From assembly GCF_007827595.1 (NCBI RefSeq), contig NZ_VISR01000039.1, positions 20,756 through 84,755 on the forward strand: 64,000 bases of DNA. Direction: 5' to 3'. The notes below the pieces were generated by a model. It saw nothing but the letters and a program-made list of their open reading frames with translations. It made no database searches and was not told the origin of the DNA. The stretch's first letter is position 1; each line of letters begins with the position of its first letter. Below are positions 52,369 through 61,919 of the stretch, piece by piece. Origin of the DNA: Streptomyces sp. BK340. Lineage in GTDB: Bacteria > Actinomycetota > Actinomycetes > Streptomycetales > Streptomycetaceae. The position numbers and the translations under genes are program-made.

Positions 52369-55032
52369 ATGCCCGAGACACACACGGATGAGCTGATCGG
52401 ACGTCAAGACGAGACACGGCAGCTCGACGCCCTGCTCCGAGCGGCACGGGAGAGCCGGGGCGGCGCCCTGGTCCTGCGCGGTGAGCCGGGCATGGGCAAG
52501 AGCGCGCTGCTGCGTCACCTGGACGAGGCCGCGACCGGATTCCTCGTCATGCGGGCGTCCGGTGCGGAGTTCGAGACGGAGCTGCCGTTCGCCGCGTTGC
52601 ACCAGTTGCTCGCGCCCGTCGCCGACCGGCTGACGGCGCTTCCTGCGCCGCACCGCAAGGCGCTGGAGATCGCTTTCGGCCTCGACAGCGGCAGACCCGA
52701 TCCGTTCCTGGTCGGCGTCGCGTCGCTCGGCCTCCTGGTGGAGACAGTGCGGGAACGCCCGCTCCTGTGCGTCGTCGACGACGCACAGTGGCTGGACCGG
52801 GCGTCAGCCAAGGTGCTGGCCTTCGTGGCCCGCCGGGTCTCGGCCGAGCCGATCGCCCTCCTGTTCGCGGCGCGCGAGCCGAGCCGTCTGCCGGAGCTGG
52901 ACGAGCTGCCCGGCCATTCGCTTCGGGGGCTCGGCGAATCGGATGCCCGCGCCCTGCTGGCCGCGGCGGTCCGCGCCCCGTTGGACGAGCGGGTGCGCGA
53001 CCGCATCCTGGCCGAGGCGCGTGGCAACCCGCTCGCGCTGGTGGAACTTCCCAGGACCGCCGGACTCGGCGGGATGGCGGGCGGATTCGCCCAACCCGGC
53101 TCGGTGCCAGGCGTGATCGAGCAGAGCTTCCGCTCCCGGCTGGAGCTCCTGCCACCGGCGGCCCGGCTGCTGGTGACCGTCGCCGCCGCCGACCCGATCG
53201 GCGACCCCGCCCTGCTGTGGCGTGCGGCCGAACTCCTGGGCATCGACGCGGCAGTCGCCGCGGAGTCTGCCCCGCTGGTCGAGTTCGGCACCCGGATCCG
53301 ATTCAGCCACCCCCTCGCCCGCTCGGCCGCCTACCACGCCGCGACGCCGGAGGAGCGGCGCAGCGCACACCAGGCCCTGGCCGCCGCGACCGACCCGGTC
53401 GCCGATCCCGACCGGCGGGCCTGGCACCGCGCCCAGGCCAGTGCCGGCCCGGACGAGCAGGTCGCCGCCGAACTCGAAGCCTCCGCCACCCGCGCCCGGG
53501 AGCGTGGCGGTGTCGCGGCGGCGGCGGCCTTCCTCGAACGCTCGGCCGCACTCACGATCAGCCCGGTCCGACGCGCCGAGCGGATCCTCGCCGCGGTCCA
53601 TAACACGCTCTCGGTGGGCGACTTCGACACGGCGGCCGAACTGCTCACCACCGTCCGGACCGCCGAACCGAGCCAGGCCGCCAGGGCCGACCTGCTCCGC
53701 GGCAGGCTGTCGTTCGTCCGCCGCCGGGGAGACGAAGGCCCCACAAAACACCTCCTGCGCGCCGCCGCCCTGCTGGCGGCCACCGACCCCGCCTGGTCAC
53801 GGGAGTGCTATCTGGACGCCATCGAGATGGGCGTCCTGCTCGGCGACCTCGACCACGTGGTGGACGCCGTCAGGAAGGCCCCGCCGTCGGGACAGCCGGT
53901 GTCCGGCGCGGCGGCGCTCCTGACCGGCCTCACCACCCTCGTCGGTGACGGGCATCGGGCGGCGGGGGAGATCCTGAGGCCGGTCGTCGGCGACGCAGGC
54001 CACGACGTGTGGGCCAGGCGGCCCTCACTGGGCTTCATGCTGGCCGCCGAACTGTGGAACCGCGACGCCATGTACGGCATCGCCACCCGTGCCGTCGCGG
54101 CGGGCCGAGAATCGGGTTCCTTCCACGAGCTGCCCATCGGACTGGCCATGCTGGCCACCGCGACCGTGCACACCGGCGACTTCGGTGCCGCGACGGAGCT
54201 GATCTCCGAGGAGGAGGCGATCGCCGATGCCACGGGCGCCGCGCCGCTGGTCTATCCACGCCTCCACCTGGCCGCGCTGCGCGGACGGCGCGAGGAAGCG
54301 GTCGAACTGTTCGCGTCGGTGGATCACCGGATGAGCCTCAGCGTGCAGTGGGCCACGGCCGTATTCAGCAACGGCCTCGCCGACTACCCGGCCGCGCTGA
54401 AGGCGGCAAAACAAGCGGTCGAGTACGGCGCCCTCGGCACGTCGGGCCTTGCCCTGCCCGAGCTGGTCGAGGCGGCCGTGCGATGCGGCGAGACCGAGGT
54501 CGCCGCCGCGGCCCTCGCGTCCCTCCAAGAACGCACCCAAGCGGGCCGACAGGCGTGGGGCCTTGGCGTCGAGGCCTGCGCGCGGGCCCTGGTGACCGAG
54601 GACGAGTCCGCCTACCAGGAGGCGATCGCTCTGCTCGACGACGGCGCACTGGTCGTCTACCGCGCGCGGGCGCAGCTGCTGTACGGGGAATGGCTGCGCC
54701 GCCAGGGCCGACGACGTGACGCCCGGTCCGCGCTGCGGCCTGCGCACGAGTCGCTGTCCGACCTCGGTGTGGAGGCGTTCGCCGAGCGCGCCGCGGGCGA
54801 GTTGCGCGCCACGGGCGAGCAGGCTCGCAGCCGCACGTCGAAGGCATCGGACCAGCTGACGATGCAGGAGGTGCACATCGCACGCCTGGTCGCCGACGGC
54901 GCCACCTCCAAGGAGGTGGCGGCGAAGCTGTTCCTCAGTCCGCGGACGGTCGACGCGCACCTGCGCAACATCTTCCGCAAACTCGGGCTCACCTCACGCA
55001 GGCAACTGCGAGACCTGCCCGGCATTCGTTAG
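52369..55032 (+). CDS. LAL-type LuxR transcriptional regulator
   Basis: The 887-residue protein has a Walker A GEPGMGKS (38-45), a Walker B around LLCVVDDAQWLD, and a TPR-like helical middle rich in Ala/Leu. A C-terminal LuxR HTH follows (QEVHIARLVADGATSKEVAAKLFLSPRTVDAHLRN). LAL regulators usually activate an adjacent pathway. Here the divergent target is probably the MFS-carotenoid oxygenase operon. ATG 52369 starts the conserved LIGRQDETRQLDALL segment. The 3' end overlaps the convergent DUF2255 gene by 39 bp. Confidence 0.93.
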   Translation: MPETHTDELIGRQDETRQLDALLRAARESRGGALVLRGEPGMGKSALLRHLDEAATGFLVMRASGAEFETELPFAALHQLLAPVADRLTALPAPHRKALEIAFGLDSGRPDPFLVGVASLGLLVETVRERPLLCVVDDAQWLDRASAKVLAFVARRVSAEPIALLFAAREPSRLPELDELPGHSLRGLGESDARALLAAAVRAPLDERVRDRILAEARGNPLALVELPRTAGLGGMAGGFAQPGSVPGVIEQSFRSRLELLPPAARLLVTVAAADPIGDPALLWRAAELLGIDAAVAAESAPLVEFGTRIRFSHPLARSAAYHAATPEERRSAHQALAAATDPVADPDRRAWHRAQASAGPDEQVAAELEASATRARERGGVAAAAAFLERSAALTISPVRRAERILAAVHNTLSVGDFDTAAELLTTVRTAEPSQAARADLLRGRLSFVRRRGDEGPTKHLLRAAALLAATDPAWSRECYLDAIEMGVLLGDLDHVVDAVRKAPPSGQPVSGAAALLTGLTTLVGDGHRAAGEILRPVVGDAGHDVWARRPSLGFMLAAELWNRDAMYGIATRAVAAGRESGSFHELPIGLAMLATATVHTGDFGAATELISEEEAIADATGAAPLVYPRLHLAALRGRREEAVELFASVDHRMSLSVQWATAVFSNGLADYPAALKAAKQAVEYGALGTSGLALPELVEAAVRCGETEVAAAALASLQERTQAGRQAWGLGVEACARALVTEDESAYQEAIALLDDGALVVYRARAQLLYGEWLRRQGRRRDARSALRPAHESLSDLGVEAFAERAAGELRATGEQARSRTSKASDQLTMQEVHIARLVADGATSKEVAAKLFLSPRTVDAHLRNIFRKLGLTSRRQLRDLPGIR

Positions 55033-55368
55033 CCGCATGGTGGTGGCCGCGGCCTCGGGCCCGTTCATCGACTCCACAGGACCGGGCCAGCTCAACCCGT
55101 ACTTGGCCCGGTAGGCGCCGGAGACACGCTGGACGAGCTCGGGGTCATCCACCGCCTGGAGCGTGACGGACAGCCGGACCCCGGCCACCTCCACCTCCGT
55201 GTCCGCATGCCGCAGGACCCGGCGGTACCAGGCACTGCGCCGGCCGAAAGCCGAGCGGACATACACCTCGCCGTCGAGCACCACCACCCAGACCGTCCTG
55301 TGCGACCACCGGCCGTCCGCATGCCGTACCCACAAAGCGATCTCCGCACGATCCATGTAAGCGTTCAT
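54994..55368 (-). CDS. DUF2255-like small protein
   Basis: The 124-residue protein has WVRHADGRWSHRTVWVVVLD, GEVYVRSAFGRRSAWYRRVL and VAGVRLSVTLQAVDDPELVQ, resembling DUF2255/nitroreductase-like split-barrel proteins. The function is unknown. The ribosome site is weak; ATG 55356 is an alternative. Its last 13 codons overlap the end of the LAL gene on the other strand. Confidence 0.7.
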   Translation of the reverse strand: MNAYMDRAEIALWVRHADGRWSHRTVWVVVLDGEVYVRSAFGRRSAWYRRVLRHADTEVEVAGVRLSVTLQAVDDPELVQRVSGAYRAKYGLSWPGPVESMNGPEAAATTMRLTNAGQVSQLPA

Positions 55369-55475
55369 GGACGAACTTTCACCGTGGCGGCACTACGTAC
55401 GCGTCGGTGGTCTTCACCTAGATAGGCGGGCTCCACCGACGCGAGAGCGGTGCTCTCGCGACGAGGCTCAGCGTC

Positions 55476-55748
55476 ATGACGAACATCGACATGACGAAGC
55501 CGGACGCCGCAATCGACACCGACACGCGCACCCTTGAGGCGGCCACTGGCGTCGGGGTGCTTCACCACAAGGGCACCAAGAAGGACCAGGGCGCGAGGAA
55601 CAAGGGCACGAAGAACAAGACCAAGCGCCGCCTCGCCAAGGCACTGGCGTACTTCGCCCTGATCTTCTCCGGGCTCCTGGTTCTGGCCGAGCCGTGGCTG
55701 CTGATCCCCGTCGTCGCCCTGGTCCTGGCGGTCTCCTTCTGGGACTGA
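55476..55748 (+). CDS. Small membrane protein
   Basis: The 90-residue protein has a Lys/Thr/Gly-rich cytoplasmic half (HHKGTKKDQGARNKGTKNKT) and two closely spaced hydrophobic segments (ALAYFALIFSGLLVLA and WLLIPVVALVLAVSF). No family was recognised. The ATG follows CGAGGCTC. Confidence 0.55.
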   Translation: MTNIDMTKPDAAIDTDTRTLEAATGVGVLHHKGTKKDQGARNKGTKNKTKRRLAKALAYFALIFSGLLVLAEPWLLIPVVALVLAVSFWD

Positions 55749-56037
55749 ACTCTGCGCCGCCAGGACGCAACTGCAGCCAGGAACTAGGCACCCGCATCGG
55801 GTCGATGCCGGGCATCGATAACGCTTCCTGAGCCGGAGTGCGGACCAGCTGCCCGGTGAGGTCCTCAGCAGGAAGCGTGATGTGCTGCCTTCCGGCATCG
55901 CCTCGGCACCCCTCGTCCCCACCGACCGCACCAGGGCGGACGAGCCGTGCTACTCCCAGAAACACAAGAAGCACGGCATGAACATCCAGGTCGTCCACAC
56001 TCTCCTGACCTGCCACGTGTTGAGGACGGACGAGGTT

Positions 56038-57123
56038 TCAGTGCTCGCAGAGGGAGAATTCTCGTTCGTAGAGCTGCTCGTTGTGCTCGTCGACGAAGAA
56101 CTTGCGTTCCCGCATGAGCTGTTCGCGGTACTCCTTGGCCTGTTCAAGTGTCATGGTCGAGGTGTCGGACCATGGTTGTTGCGGTGGCACATCGGATGTC
56201 GAGAAGATCCTTTCCGACGGGTCTACCAGGAAGAATGCGAGAATCTTGCGATATCCCGGGCGGGTGGGATCCGTGAGGCGGAATGAGCCGACGCGGTGTT
56301 GCAGGATGTTCGGGAACGCCAGGCAGCGGCCTGCTGGGGTCGATGTCGATCCCAGCACCTGGTTCAGTGCGTCTTCGTCCTCCAGGCCGTAGACCTCACG
56401 CATACCGTTGTCGTCGTTCTGCTCGTAGTGCGGGTCGTCGAGTGCCGCCCGGAAGCTCAGCCTGCTTTCGGTGATGTTCTCGCTGTCCCAGTAGTAGATT
56501 CCGGTCGAGACGATCCGCTCGTTCATCATCCCCTCGACATGCCAGGAACCGCCGGGGTACTCGGGCTTGTCCGGGGTGAGGTGAATGGTGGCGAGCTTGA
56601 CGATGACCTGGAGACGGCGGCCGCGCAGGTCGACTCGGGCGGATTCGTCCGGCAACTCGGGCGGAGTGAAGGCCGGGGCGTCCGGGATGACCGGGCGGCG
56701 GTTTTCCCACCAGTCGTCCTGGGCCTCTTCCCACGTGCGGAGGGCTTCTGTGTAGGCCCCGTCATCACCGTAGGAGGATTTGTCCGGATACTCCGGCTCC
56801 GAGTCGTACCACCCGTAGGGATCGGCCTCGATCCGCAGAGGTCGAGGATGGCGCGGATCGGTGAGTACGTTCTCCAGCAGCGGGCGCAGACGCGCGAACA
56901 AGTCCGGTAGAACGGAGGCCAGTTCGCGATGAGTCTCGGGGTGGACGTTGTTGACGTACGAACGGAAGGCGACATCGCCGTCGTCGCTTACGTCGACGTC
57001 CGTGGGCAGCCACTGGAATTTCTCCGAGAATTCGTACCTCGAGTAGTGGTCCGTCGGGTTCCGCCAAGCCCGCTCTGGCGCGCCGCTCGCCTCCCTCACC
57101 AGGCAGAACAGTGAGGGATGCAC
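56038..57123 (-). CDS. DUF4246-like protein, probably 5'-truncated
   Basis: The 361 codons start at GTG 57123. SLRIEADPYGWYDSEPEYP-type residues, then LQVIVKLATIHLTPDKPEYP, GGSWHVEGMMNERIVSTGIY, LQHRVGSFRLTDPTRPGYRK and ILAFFLVDP match DUF4246 proteins, better known from fungi. WHVEG and QHRVG/RPGYRK suggest the HxE...H...R set of 2-oxoglutarate/Fe(II) dioxygenases (inference). The region upstream remains open about 75 bases without a start, and usual family members are longer, so the N-terminus may be lost. GC content is slightly lower than in its neighbours, hinting at transfer. Confidence 0.65.
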   Translation of the reverse strand: MHPSLFCLVREASGAPERAWRNPTDHYSRYEFSEKFQWLPTDVDVSDDGDVAFRSYVNNVHPETHRELASVLPDLFARLRPLLENVLTDPRHPRPLRIEADPYGWYDSEPEYPDKSSYGDDGAYTEALRTWEEAQDDWWENRRPVIPDAPAFTPPELPDESARVDLRGRRLQVIVKLATIHLTPDKPEYPGGSWHVEGMMNERIVSTGIYYWDSENITESRLSFRAALDDPHYEQNDDNGMREVYGLEDEDALNQVLGSTSTPAGRCLAFPNILQHRVGSFRLTDPTRPGYRKILAFFLVDPSERIFSTSDVPPQQPWSDTSTMTLEQAKEYREQLMRERKFFVDEHNEQLYEREFSLCEH

Positions 57124-57393
57124 CAGATCCAGTACCTGGCCGTCGGACCCGGGATGCCCAGGGCGGCGTCGTTCAGGCGATGTGTCCGTCTTGATGCCGA
57201 TTCAGGCAGCTGACGTGACTGTGGGGTTCGTGGACCGGGTTGGAACGGAGGCAGGCGCGGCCTCTGAGTGATCATGAGGTGTCGAGTCCCTGATCACCAT
57301 GTCGGTGGCCAGTGGGAATCCTCCAGTCGCGGCCACCGACGGGGAGTCGGGTGGCCGCGTGTTTCGCTACAGTCAGTGCAGATCTCCGGTGGC

Positions 57394-57840
57394 TCAGGCC
57401 CGTGCACCCGCACTCGGCCGCGCTGAGGTCGTGCGGGCCCGGTTCTCACGGATCTCGTCGTGGTGGGCGGCGGCCCAGCCGACCAGGGACGTGGCGATCT
57501 CGTGGAGGCCGCGGCCGAGCGGGGTCAGGGTGTACTCGACGCGCGGGGGCACCTCGGCGTAGGCGGTGCGGGAGATCAGGCCATCCTGCTGGAGTTGGCG
57601 CAGGGTGAGGGTGAGCATGCGCTGGGAGATGCCGGGGACTTGGCGCTGCAGGTCGGTGTAGCGCAGCGGGCCCGGTTCCAGGACGGCGATCAGCAGCAGG
57701 CTCCACTTGTCTCCGACGCGGTCCAGGACCTCGCGGATGAAGGCCATGTGCTCGGCCGGGATCGCCGCACAAGGCCCGATCGCCGCCGCCCCGACCGCCT
57801 GCGCTCCGTCGGCCGCCTTCGTCTCGCGGGTCTGTTCCAT
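57394..57840 (-). CDS. HxlR-family transcriptional regulator
   Basis: The 148-residue winged-helix protein has FIREVLDRVGDKWSLLLIAVL, LRYTDLQRQVPGISQRMLTLTLRQLQQDGLI and VPPRVEYTLTPLGRGL, the HxlR signature. Two cysteines (MCVM at an upstream start, GPCAAIP) could sense thiol or quinone stress, as in related YodB/HypR proteins. ATG 57840, with AGAGGA nine bases upstream, is preferred over 57849. It is divergent from the DsbA-DoxX-SDR operon that it probably controls. Confidence 0.9.
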   Translation of the reverse strand: MEQTRETKAADGAQAVGAAAIGPCAAIPAEHMAFIREVLDRVGDKWSLLLIAVLEPGPLRYTDLQRQVPGISQRMLTLTLRQLQQDGLISRTAYAEVPPRVEYTLTPLGRGLHEIATSLVGWAAAHHDEIRENRARTTSARPSAGARA

Positions 57841-57945
57841 GACGCACATTCCTCTCCGGCACGAACACCGGTGTGCCTTTTGTACCGCCTTCCATACTGG
57901 TCCACCATGGCGTTACGAACAAGTCGTAAGAATTGGAGGTGTGCG

Positions 57946-58659
57946 GTGAAGGTCGACATCTGGTCCGAGGTGACGTGCCCCTGGTGCGGGCTGGGCCATC
58001 ACCGCCTGGCGTGGGCCGTCGAACGGTTCGAGCACGCCGGCGAGGTGGAGGTCGTCCACCACTCGTTCCCGCTCAGCAGCAGCTTCCCCGAGGGACGGAT
58101 GTTCTCCGTCCGCGAGGCCCTGCTGCGACGGCACGGTGTGGGCGGTGGTCAGGCCGAGGCGTCGACCCGGCGGATCGAGGCGCTGGCCGCGGCTGAGAGC
58201 CTGAGCCCGTACCGGGTGCTGGACAACCAGGTCGGCAATACCGACCTGGCCCACGAATTCCTCGCCCACGCCTCCGCCCAGGGCAAGAACCGCGAAGCGT
58301 GGGACGCGATCTTCGACACCTACTTCGGCCGGGCCCAGCCCGTCTTCTCCCCGGACGACCTGCTCGCTCTCTCCGATGCCCTGGGCCTGGACCGCGAGCG
58401 GACCCGACAGGCCCTTGCCCAGCGCCGCTACCGCGAGCAGGTCCGCGACGACGCGGCCCGTGCTCAGCGCCTCGGCGCGACGGGCGCCCCGTTCATCGTC
58501 GTCGACGGCCGATACGGCGTTCCCGGCGCTCAGGACAGCGACACCCTGCTCGATCTGCTCCGCACCGCCTGGAACGACACCCACCCCCTCGCCCCCGTCG
58601 CCGGTGGCGACGTCCCGGCCTGCGGCCCGGATGGCTGTGCCGTCCCCGCACACGGCTGA
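57946..58659 (+). CDS. DsbA-family oxidoreductase (FrnE-like)
   Basis: The 237-residue cytoplasmic thioredoxin-fold protein has active-site CPWC (C11-C14) in DIWSEVTCPWCGLGHHRL, a helical insert, and the cis-Pro region GATGAPFIVVDGRYGVPGAQ. FrnE-type proteins act as disulfide isomerases or in polyketide/redox stress contexts. GTG 57946, with GGAGG six bases upstream, was chosen. It is the first gene of a four-gene operon. Confidence 0.92.
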   Translation: MKVDIWSEVTCPWCGLGHHRLAWAVERFEHAGEVEVVHHSFPLSSSFPEGRMFSVREALLRRHGVGGGQAEASTRRIEALAAAESLSPYRVLDNQVGNTDLAHEFLAHASAQGKNREAWDAIFDTYFGRAQPVFSPDDLLALSDALGLDRERTRQALAQRRYREQVRDDAARAQRLGATGAPFIVVDGRYGVPGAQDSDTLLDLLRTAWNDTHPLAPVAGGDVPACGPDGCAVPAHG

Positions 58660-58709
58660 TCCCCCCGATCTGCTCCCGAATCGCCCGTGATCTTGAACCG
58701 AGGAATCCG

Positions 58710-59081
58710 ATGAACGTCCTGCTGTGGGTCCTGCAGGGACTGCTGGCCGCGATGTTCGCGATGGCCGGTGTCATGAAGACGACCCAGCCGATCGACAAGC
58801 TCTCCGGCACCCTCCCCTACGCCAAGGACCTCGCGCCGGGCACGGTGCGGCTGATCGGGGCGGTCGAGCTGGCCGCCGCACTCGGGCTGATCCTGCCCGC
58901 CGTCACCGGCATCGCGGTGGTTCTCACACCGCTCGCCGCCGTCGGCCTCGCGGTGGTGATGGCACTGGCCGGCGCCTTCCACCTCCGCCGCGGCGAGTAC
59001 AGCGCCATCGGCATGAACGCCGTCCTGCTGATCTTGTCCGTCGTGGTGGCCTGGGGCCGCTTCGGCCCGTACTCCTTCTGA
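58710..59081 (+). CDS. DoxX-family membrane protein
   Basis: The 123-residue protein has four membrane helices, with the DoxX pattern FAMAGVMKTTQP, VRLIGAVELAAALGLILPAV, AVGLAVVMALAGAFHLRRGE and NAVLLILSVVVAWGRF. DoxX proteins form redox-stress membrane complexes. It lies between the DsbA-like and NmrA-like genes, 50 bp after the former. ATG with GAGGAAT. Confidence 0.9.
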   Translation: MNVLLWVLQGLLAAMFAMAGVMKTTQPIDKLSGTLPYAKDLAPGTVRLIGAVELAAALGLILPAVTGIAVVLTPLAAVGLAVVMALAGAFHLRRGEYSAIGMNAVLLILSVVVAWGRFGPYSF

Positions 59082-59151
59082 TCCTTCCAAATCCATCCCC
59101 GGCCGGCTCCTGCCGCCCGGCCATCCGCCCGCGAAAGGCGATGACACCCCC

Positions 59152-59814
59152 ATGACCGACCTTCTCGTCCTCGGCGGCAGCGGCCGCACCGGCACCCACG
59201 TCCTGACACAGGCCGCCGAACGCGGCCACCGCGTCCGCGCCCTCGTCCGCGAGCCCTCCGCCGTCCAGGCCCCGGCCGGTGTCGAGCTGATCCAGGGCAC
59301 GCCCGCGAACATCGACGAACTCCGCCGGGCCGCCCAGGGGGCCAGGGCGGTGATCAGTGTGCTGAACAACGCCCGCGCCTCCGACAACCCCTGGGCCAAG
59401 CCGGTCAGCCCGCCGATGTTCATGACCGACGCCGCCCGCAACACCCTGACCGTCATGGCCGAACAGGGCATCCGCCGGATCGCCCTGACCTCCTCGCAGG
59501 GGGCCGGCGACGACTGGGCCCGCCTCAACCCGCTGGTGAAGGCGTTCATCAACCTGTCGAACATCAAAGCCGGGTTCACCGACCACACCGGCGTCGACCA
59601 GGTCGTGCGCGCCTCCGACACCGACTGGACCCTCGCCCGGGCCGTCGCCCTCACCGACAAGCCCGCCACCGGCCCCCTGCGCGCCGGCGAGGCCCGCACC
59701 ACCACGCCCGGACGCTGGATCAACCGGGCCGACCTCGCCCGCTTCCTCCTCGACGCCGTCGACGAGGAGACCTGGATCCGCAGCGCGCCGCTGGTGTGGA
59801 ACGCCCGCGGCTGA
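59152..59814 (+). CDS. NmrA-like NAD(P)-binding oxidoreductase
   Basis: The 220-residue atypical short-chain dehydrogenase-fold protein has DLLVLGGSGRTGTHVLTQAA (dinucleotide loop GxSGxxG) and VRALVREPSAVQAPAGVELI with Arg favouring NADP. IALTSSQGAG takes the place of a classical catalytic Ser-Tyr-Lys triad. It may sense NADP(H) or reduce quinones. The ATG follows GCGAAAGG. Confidence 0.9.
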   Translation: MTDLLVLGGSGRTGTHVLTQAAERGHRVRALVREPSAVQAPAGVELIQGTPANIDELRRAAQGARAVISVLNNARASDNPWAKPVSPPMFMTDAARNTLTVMAEQGIRRIALTSSQGAGDDWARLNPLVKAFINLSNIKAGFTDHTGVDQVVRASDTDWTLARAVALTDKPATGPLRAGEARTTTPGRWINRADLARFLLDAVDEETWIRSAPLVWNARG

Positions 59815-59873
59815 CCCACCCCGAACCCCTGTCGAACAGCCAGAACACCCCGAAAGCCCGAGGAGACATCCCC

Positions 59874-60596
59874 ATGTCCGAAACGTCCAAGGTCATCGCG
59901 GTCTTCGGAGCCGGCACCGGTCTCGGCGCCTCCGTCGCCCGCCGCTTCGCCCGCGAAGGCTTCCGCGTCGCCCTCGTCGCCCGCCGCAAGGACCGTCTCG
60001 ACGCACTCGTCGAACAGCTCATCGCCGAAGGCATCGACGCGGCCGGATTCACCGCCGACCTCTCGAAGCCCGCCGCTGTCCCCGCCCTCATAGACGCCGT
60101 CCGCGACCGCTTCGGCCGGATCGACGTCATCGAGTACGGGCCGATCAGCGGGGAACAGAGCTTCTCACCCGCCACCAAGCTGGATGCCGCCACCTTGCAG
60201 AAGGACAGTCCCCTTCTCCTGCTCACCCCGGTCGAGGTGGTCCGCGCGGTGCTGCCCGAGTGGACCGAGCGCGGCGACGGCGCGTTCCTGATGACCACCG
60301 GCCACACCGCCGTGGTGCCGCGGCCGTACATGAGCGGCGTGGGCCCGCTGATGTCCGCCGCCCGCAACTGGCTGTACTCCCTCAACGGCGAACTCGCCGA
60401 CATCGGCGCCTACGCGGGCACCCTGTCCATCGCGGCGTTCATCGCCCGCAGCGAGATGGGCGAGATCGCCGCCGCGTCCCGGCCGGAAGGCGTCGGACCG
60501 CTCGTCGACCCCGACGACCTCGCCGAGCACTACTGGGACCTGTACGCCAAGCGTGACCGCATCGAGCAGATCCACCCCGAGCCGACCGCCGGGTAA
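59874..60596 (+). CDS. Short-chain dehydrogenase/reductase
   Basis: The 240-residue SDR has the cofactor loop VFGAGTGLGASVARRFAREG (with ARRKDR, NADP-type) and MTTGHTAVVPRPYMSGVGPL, where the classical catalytic YxxxK is replaced (GPLMSAARN). Catalysis may therefore differ. It is the last gene of the operon, 59 bp after the NmrA-like gene. ATG with CGAGGAG. Confidence 0.9.
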   Translation: MSETSKVIAVFGAGTGLGASVARRFAREGFRVALVARRKDRLDALVEQLIAEGIDAAGFTADLSKPAAVPALIDAVRDRFGRIDVIEYGPISGEQSFSPATKLDAATLQKDSPLLLLTPVEVVRAVLPEWTERGDGAFLMTTGHTAVVPRPYMSGVGPLMSAARNWLYSLNGELADIGAYAGTLSIAAFIARSEMGEIAAASRPEGVGPLVDPDDLAEHYWDLYAKRDRIEQIHPEPTAG

Positions 60597-60769
60597 CCCC
60601 AGCCCGGGCCCCTCGCCACCACGGTTCGGGTCATCCCTCGGCGACGATCACCCTGCGTACAGGCCAGTCCTCCGGTGAGGAGTCCAACTGGCCGTCCGCA
60701 GGGACCGCCCGCCAGCGAGGAACCTGCGGCCGTACGCGGGGAAAGGATCTTGGCCGCTGTCATCACCAC

Positions 60770-61863
60770 GACGGAAGACCGTGCCTGCCCGATCGTCATC
60801 GCCCATCCCCGCCGGCCTGGGCCAGCTCGCTACTGCCCGGCCTGCCGGGTTCGGGGAACACCCGCACCTGCTGGACCGTCTCGCGACAGTGCCTGATCAC
60901 GCCGGGCGAAGGGCCGGCGCCACCTCCTCGTCTTCGTCCTCGCACTCGCCGCGTGCGCGGTGCTGGCTGGCGCGAAGTCCCTGGCAGCGATCACGGAATG
61001 GGCCGCCGACGCCCCGGCAGCCGTGCTCACCGCTCTCGGCGGCCCGAGCCGTGAACCCACCGGTCCCACCGCCCCGGCCGAGGCCACCGTGCGCCGCATC
61101 CTGCAACGCGTGGACGGCGACGCCCTCGACGCGGCGATCGGCGCCTGGCTCGCAGCCCGCGACCCCGACCGCCCGTCACCCAACCATGACCTGGGCAGGC
61201 GCGCCCGCCGCTCGCTGGCCGTGGACGGCAAGACGGTTCGCGGTGCGCGCCGCGCCGACGGCACCCAGGTCCACCTTCTGGCCGCGATGACCCGGACCGG
61301 CCTGGTCGCAGCCCAGCGTGAGGTCGGCGCCAAGACCAACGAGATCACCGTCTTCCGGCCGATGCTCGCCGACCTCGACCTGGCCGACACCGTGGTCACC
61401 TTCGACGCCCTGCACTCCCAGACAGCCCATGCCCGCTTCCTGGTGGCGGAGAAGAAGGCCCACTACATCGCCGTGATCAAGGGGAATCAGCTGCTGCTGC
61501 TGCACCAGCACCTCAAGCAGCTGCCCTGGCGGGAGGTTCCGCTGCTGGACAAGACCCGCGCCACGGAGCACGGCCGTGACGAGATCCGCCGCGTCAAGAC
61601 CTGCACCGTCACCCGCGGCCTCGACTTTCCCCACGCGGACCAGGCCGTGCAGATCGTGCGCCGTCGCCGGACGGTCACCACCAGGAAGGTCACCCTGGAA
61701 CGTGTCTACGCGGTCACCGATCTGACGGCTGAGCAGGCCGATGCCCCCGAGATCGCGCACCGTGTACGCGAACACTGGGGCATCGAGAACAAGATCCACC
61801 ACGTGCGCGACACCACCTTCGCCGAAGACGCCTCCCGTGTGCGGACCGGGACCGCGCCCCCGG
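60770..61863 (+). pseudogene. ISAs1-family transposase, frameshifted and 3'-truncated
   Basis: The start region SSPIPAGLGQLATARPAGFG and then EHPHLLDRLATVPD is out of frame with the rest. From about 60905 it reads RRHLLVFVLALAACAVLAGAKSLAAITEWA, RRSLAVDGKTVRGARRADGT (DDE first Asp), LVVTFDALHSQTAHA-type second Asp block and REHWGIENKIHHVRDTTFAED (Glu). The usual C-terminal tail (LRNLAIGLLR) is missing; the frame runs straight into the next gene. No terminal repeats were identified. Confidence 0.85.
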
Positions 61864-61919
61864 CCATGGAAGGCGGCTCGCGGGACGAGCGCACGCGCAA
61901 CGGCTGGTATTACTGGGGC

